A stretch of DNA of 10,463 bases from NCBI GenBank assembly GCA_000437755.1, contig FR900099.1:1-10463 (forward strand). The letters run 5' to 3'. Positions 6,847 through 10,463 of the stretch are shown here, piece after piece. A program made the position numbers and the translations under genes. Under the pieces are notes generated by a model, which saw nothing but the letters and a program-made list of their open reading frames with translations, did no database searches and was not told the DNA's origin. Origin of the DNA: Roseburia sp. CAG:303. Its GTDB lineage: Bacteria > Bacillota > Clostridia > Lachnospirales > Lachnospiraceae. The first letter of the stretch is position 1, and every line of letters starts with the position of its first letter.

Positions 6847-8667
6847 GATCTCTCTTCCTGCAAACTGAGTCATGTATAACTCATAGTATCTGCCTTTCTT
6901 TTCTATCAGTTCTTCATGATTTCCGGTTTCTACGATTCTTCCTTCGTCAAGAACCACGATAAAATCAGCATCCTGAATAGTAGACAGACGATGTGCAATA
7001 ATCAGGCTTGTCCTGTCTTTCATCAGATTCACCATCGCATCCTGGATATGCTTCTCCGTTCTGGTATCCACACTCGATGTTGCCTCATCAAGAATCAGTA
7101 TCTTCGGATCTGCCAGCATGGCTCTCGCAATGGATAAAAGCTGTCGCTGTCCCTGTGACAGATTCTGTCCGCCCTCGGACAGCACTGTGTCATATCCCTG
7201 CTCCATGCGTTCAATCATCCTGCCGCAGTTCGCCGTCGCTGCTGCCTGTTTCATTTTTTCTTCTTCTGCATCCAGATTCGCATATTTTATATTATTTCTT
7301 ATTGTGTCAGAAAATAATACCGTATCCTGCAATACGATAGCAATATTTTTCCTCAGTTCATCCATTCCAATGTCTCTTATATCCACACCATCAATGGATA
7401 TTTTTCCTGCACTGATTTCATAAAAACGCATCAGAAGATTAACCACTGTGGTCTTTCCGCTTCCGGTCGCACCTACAAGTGCCACTTTATGTCCTGCTCT
7501 TACCTCCAGATTAAAATCATATAATACCTGTTTTTCCGGAACATAGGAAAAATCAACATGTTCGAAATTCACAACACCTTTTCCCTTTGGCATACTTGTT
7601 TTTCCCTGTTTTTCTTCTTCCTTTTCATCCATAATAGAGAACACTCGTTCTGCGCCGGCAATTGCCGTCTGAATCTGTCCATAGAGATTTGCTATTTCAT
7701 TGATTGGTCTGCCAAACTGTCTTGCATACACAATAAATGCAGAAATCATACCTACGGATACAATGCCATGAATTGCAAAATATCCTCCAAATGCAGCTAT
7801 TATTACAAAACCGATATTATTAATGACATTCATGACCGGCCCCATGGAGCCACCCAGAATTTCTGCCATAATTCCTGTTTTTGTAAGTGCATCGGATGTA
7901 TCATTAAATTCCCGGATAACGTCGTCCTGTCTGTTATATGCGACAACAGTCTTATATCCGGTAATATTCTCTTCCGTTGTACTGTTCAGAGTTCCAAGCA
8001 GAATCTGTCTTTTTACAAAGAAATGTCTCATATAACCGGACAATACTTTGGTTACTATTACCGTCAATATTACAGTAACACAGGATAATAATGCAAGCTG
8101 CCAGCACAGATATACCATCATTGCCACTGTTCCGGCTATGGTAAGGATTCCGGAAACCAGCGAGCTTAAAGACTGTGAAATAGTATTGGATATGTTTTCC
8201 ACATCATTTGTCATACGGCTCATGATATCCCCATGCGGATGTGTATCAAGATATTTTACCGGAAGATTTACGATTTTATCAAATAATTCCTCTCTCATCC
8301 TCTTTACAATCCGCTGGCTTAAATGTGCACTTAACAGACTCTGTATCAGACTGCACAAAGCATATAAAAGGTAGACTGCTGCCATAATAATCAGAATATG
8401 CTTTACTTTTCCAAAGGTATGGCCCGCAATGGCATCGATGGCATTACTTTGCAATTTAGGAGCATACACGGAACAGATTACCATAATTACGACCACGGAT
8501 AAAAGCAGTGCAACCATCTTTCTCTCTTCCGAAAAAAAGTGTATCAGCCTTTTTAAGGTCTGTTTTCCATTTTTCGCTTTTTCTACCGGCTGCATTCCCG
8601 GTCCCGGGCCTCTTCTTCCACCCGGTCTTATCATAGGCATTTCTGCCGGTCTCTTATTTTCACTCAT
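6844..8667 (-). CDS. ABC exporter half-transporter, catalytically intact subunit
   Basis: A 607-residue fused membrane and ATPase protein of the type IV (ABCB-like) exporter family, probably exporting drugs, lipids or peptides across the cell membrane. Seen: a cytoplasmic N-terminal tail of about 35 residues rich in Gly, Pro and Arg; six membrane spans between about 50 and 320; the nucleotide-binding domain from about 365, with Walker A GATGSGKT (399-406), Q-loop Gln447, signature LSQGQ (503-507), Walker B ILILDE with catalytic Glu528, and switch His559. The Gln in the signature is non-canonical and would face the partner's degenerate site. The ATG at 8667 has GGAGG at 8676-8680, 8 bases upstream; the gene overlaps its partner by 8 bases. 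It resembles TM288, BmrD or MdlB-type subunits. The substrate cannot be read from the sequence, so no gene symbol is given. Confidence 0.93.
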   Translation of the reverse strand: MSENKRPAEMPMIRPGGRRGPGPGMQPVEKAKNGKQTLKRLIHFFSEERKMVALLLSVVVIMVICSVYAPKLQSNAIDAIAGHTFGKVKHILIIMAAVYLLYALCSLIQSLLSAHLSQRIVKRMREELFDKIVNLPVKYLDTHPHGDIMSRMTNDVENISNTISQSLSSLVSGILTIAGTVAMMVYLCWQLALLSCVTVILTVIVTKVLSGYMRHFFVKRQILLGTLNSTTEENITGYKTVVAYNRQDDVIREFNDTSDALTKTGIMAEILGGSMGPVMNVINNIGFVIIAAFGGYFAIHGIVSVGMISAFIVYARQFGRPINEIANLYGQIQTAIAGAERVFSIMDEKEEEKQGKTSMPKGKGVVNFEHVDFSYVPEKQVLYDFNLEVRAGHKVALVGATGSGKTTVVNLLMRFYEISAGKISIDGVDIRDIGMDELRKNIAIVLQDTVLFSDTIRNNIKYANLDAEEEKMKQAAATANCGRMIERMEQGYDTVLSEGGQNLSQGQRQLLSIARAMLADPKILILDEATSSVDTRTEKHIQDAMVNLMKDRTSLIIAHRLSTIQDADFIVVLDEGRIVETGNHEELIEKKGRYYELYMTQFAGREI

Positions 8668-10420
8668 AGATTCCGCCTCCCTGTCTGAGCTGTGATGTAT
8701 AGATATCCTGATAAATACGGCTGTTCTTCATTAATTCTTCATGTGTTCCGCAATCCGCGATTCTTCCATTGTCCAGCACCGCTATCCTGTCCGCATTTTT
8801 TACGGAAGCAATTCTCTGTGCAATGATAATCCTTGTTGTATTACCGCATTTCTGATTCAGTGCCTGGTACAGTGATGCTTCTGTCTTTAAATCAAGCGCA
8901 CTGGTGGAATCATCGAATATCAGTACTTCCGAGTCCTTTAATATCGCCCGGCTGATGGCTATTCTCTGCTTCTGTCCGCCGGAAAGGCTCATTCCCTTCT
9001 CTGCTACTTCAGTATCATAGCCCTGCGGCTGTCCCAGAATAAATTCCTCTGCCTGTGCAATCCGGGCAGCATTTTCCACGGCTTCATCATCTGCCTCAGG
9101 ATTTCCCCATTTGATATTCTCCCTGATACTTTTGCTGAATAATTCACTCTTCTGCAGAGCGATGGACACCTTATCACGCAGCTCCCTGAGCGGATAATCT
9201 TTTACATTTTTTCCATCCAGAAGGACTTCTCCCTCCGTAACATCGTAGAATCTCGGAATCAGACTAACCAGACTTGATTTTCCACAGCCGGTTGCCCCGA
9301 GAATGGCAAATGTTTCGCCTGGGCGGATAATCAGGCTGATATCCTTTAATACCGCTTCGCCTGCTGCCTGCGGATAAGAGAAGGAAACATGACGGAACTC
9401 TATTTTTCCTCTTTTCTGTTCCGGCATTTCTTCATCCGGTGTTTCATCTGATTTTCCGTCTGAAATGACTGGAACACTTCCCAGCACTTCTTCCAGTCTC
9501 TTCATGGATGCAGTTCCTCTTGATACCGTCTGGAAAATCATTGCGAGCATCATAACACTGTTTAAAATCTGCGTCAGATAGGTAATTGCCGCCATAACAT
9601 TTCCAGGGGTTACCGTACCGCCTTTTACCTGCACCGAACCTACATAGATTACTGCAACAACTGCCAGATTCATAATAATATTCATTAACGGTGTCATATA
9701 CGATAAGAGAACCAGTACATTTAACTGCGTCCCTACCAGTTCATCGTTTGCCCCGAAGAACCTTTTCTTCTCATATTCTTCCTTTACACAGGCCTTGACC
9801 ACCCTTGCACCGGTAACATTTTCCTGCATGACGGAATTTACCTTGTCCAGTTTTTTCTGAAGGATTCCGTATAATGGTGTTACCTTTGCAATAAAATACA
9901 TTACCACAATCATAACCAGCGGCAGGGCACAGAGTACTACAATGCCGAAGCTCAGATCCAGTGACAGCATACAGAATATTCCGCCAATAAAGAACATCAT
10001 CATACGCACAAATCCACGGATACACTGGGCAACCATGTTCTGCACCTGTGTCACATCATTTGTCACTCTGGTAATAAGGGAACCGGTAGAGAACCGGTCT
10101 GTCTGTTCCAGGGATAATGACATAATCTTTCCGAAACAGTCTTTTCTCATGTCGTTTCCAAAATTCTGGCTTGCAAGGTTGGTAAAGACACCGGAAAGCA
10201 CACCAAAACTACCTCCCAGAAATACAACCCCGATCATTCTGACACCGACCGATATTACAATGGACAAATCTCCCACATTATTGTTCGACAGTCCCAGAAC
10301 TCCTTCGTCCACAATCGTACTCATCATCCCCGGCTGTACCAGGTCCATCAGAACTTCCCCAATCATAAACAATGGGGCAAGCACAACATACAGCCAATAC
10401 TTTTTTAAATACTTAAACAT
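8660..10420 (-). CDS. ABC exporter half-transporter, degenerate-site subunit
   Basis: A 586-residue partner of the next gene. Seen: six membrane spans between about 8 and 300; the nucleotide-binding domain from about 338, with Walker A GATGCGKS (375-382), Q-loop Gln423, canonical signature LSGGQ (479-483), and Walker B VLIFDD, where Asp504 replaces the catalytic Glu and Gln535 in IIIAQR replaces the switch His. These two changes together are the hallmark of the non-hydrolysing side of heterodimeric exporters such as TM287/TM288. Inference: ATP is hydrolysed only at the site formed by the partner's Walker motifs and this protein's LSGGQ. Start choice: the ATG at 10420 has AAGGAG 5 bases upstream. 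An in-frame ATG at 10447 would add nine residues but has no ribosome site. The 43 bases beyond the start show no complete gene; a regulator gene of MarR type often precedes such pairs in Clostridia but would lie outside the window. Confidence 0.93.
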   Translation of the reverse strand: MFKYLKKYWLYVVLAPLFMIGEVLMDLVQPGMMSTIVDEGVLGLSNNNVGDLSIVISVGVRMIGVVFLGGSFGVLSGVFTNLASQNFGNDMRKDCFGKIMSLSLEQTDRFSTGSLITRVTNDVTQVQNMVAQCIRGFVRMMMFFIGGIFCMLSLDLSFGIVVLCALPLVMIVVMYFIAKVTPLYGILQKKLDKVNSVMQENVTGARVVKACVKEEYEKKRFFGANDELVGTQLNVLVLLSYMTPLMNIIMNLAVVAVIYVGSVQVKGGTVTPGNVMAAITYLTQILNSVMMLAMIFQTVSRGTASMKRLEEVLGSVPVISDGKSDETPDEEMPEQKRGKIEFRHVSFSYPQAAGEAVLKDISLIIRPGETFAILGATGCGKSSLVSLIPRFYDVTEGEVLLDGKNVKDYPLRELRDKVSIALQKSELFSKSIRENIKWGNPEADDEAVENAARIAQAEEFILGQPQGYDTEVAEKGMSLSGGQKQRIAISRAILKDSEVLIFDDSTSALDLKTEASLYQALNQKCGNTTRIIIAQRIASVKNADRIAVLDNGRIADCGTHEELMKNSRIYQDIYTSQLRQGGGIYE

Positions 10421-10425
10421 TTTTT

Positions 10426-10431
10426 CTCCTT
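10426..10431 (-). promoter_or_regulatory. Ribosome binding site that decides the first ABC gene start
   Basis: AAGGAG on the minus strand lies 5 bases before the ATG at 10420. It supports that start and makes the in-frame ATG at 10447 unlikely, because this site would then fall inside the coding sequence. Confidence 0.8.
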
Positions 10432-10463
10432 CCTGCAAAAAATGCATTAGTTAATTGCGAAAC

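Noticed and set aside
7558..8088. Plus-strand open frame of about 176 codons
   Set aside because: It lies wholly opposite the membrane domain of a clear ABC exporter gene, is Cys/Asn/Tyr-rich with no recognisable motif, and is best explained as an antisense shadow.
9942..10454. Plus-strand open frame of about 170 codons running over the start of the first ABC gene
   Set aside because: It is antisense to a confidently assigned gene, has no family resemblance and no convincing ribosome site; treated as a shadow.
10447..10463. Partial palindrome TTAGTT ... AAC at the window edge as a MarR-type operator
   Set aside because: Only three bases on each side are symmetric within the window, and the right half-site is cut off, so it cannot be judged.

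Overview
The window looks like chromosomal housekeeping DNA from a Gram-positive anaerobe of class Clostridia, most likely Lachnospiraceae. This rests on purine-rich Shine-Dalgarno sites (AAGGAGG, AGGAGG) before most genes, HPr kinase/phosphorylase and WhiA together, and the uvrC-hprK-murB-rapZ-whiA-HPr-like order. The family placement is inference. All nine genes lie on the minus strand, so transcription runs from the right end to the left end. No gap between genes exceeds 80 bases. I see no tRNA, rRNA, CRISPR array, insertion sequence or prophage gene.

Right part (about 6844-10420): two overlapping genes encode a heterodimeric type IV ABC exporter. The upstream subunit has a degenerate ATPase site (Asp for the catalytic Glu, Gln for the switch His). 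The downstream subunit has intact catalytic residues but an LSQGQ signature. This is the TM287/TM288 or BmrC/BmrD style of asymmetry.

Middle (4931-6772): uvrC, the nucleotide excision repair endonuclease, follows the exporter after 71 bases that contain a convincing extended -10 promoter.

Left part (17-4851): a tight six-gene operon runs hprK - ROK glucokinase - murB - rapZ - whiA - crh-like. A good sigma-A promoter overlaps the end of uvrC, and junctions inside the operon range from a 26-base overlap to gaps of a few bases. It joins carbon-status signalling (HprK and an HPr/Crh-like target), glucose phosphorylation, a peptidoglycan precursor step (MurB), a nucleotide-binding regulator (RapZ/YvcJ) and WhiA.

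The most notable point is the last gene. It is an 85-residue HPr-fold protein that keeps Ser46 and the patch recognised by HprK, but has Asn at position 15 in place of the PTS phosphorylation His and Gly in place of Arg17. It is therefore probably a Crh-type regulator rather than a sugar-transport phosphocarrier. The yvcK gene usually found between rapZ and whiA is absent. Apart from this I found no clear new system; this is mostly a recognisable core region.
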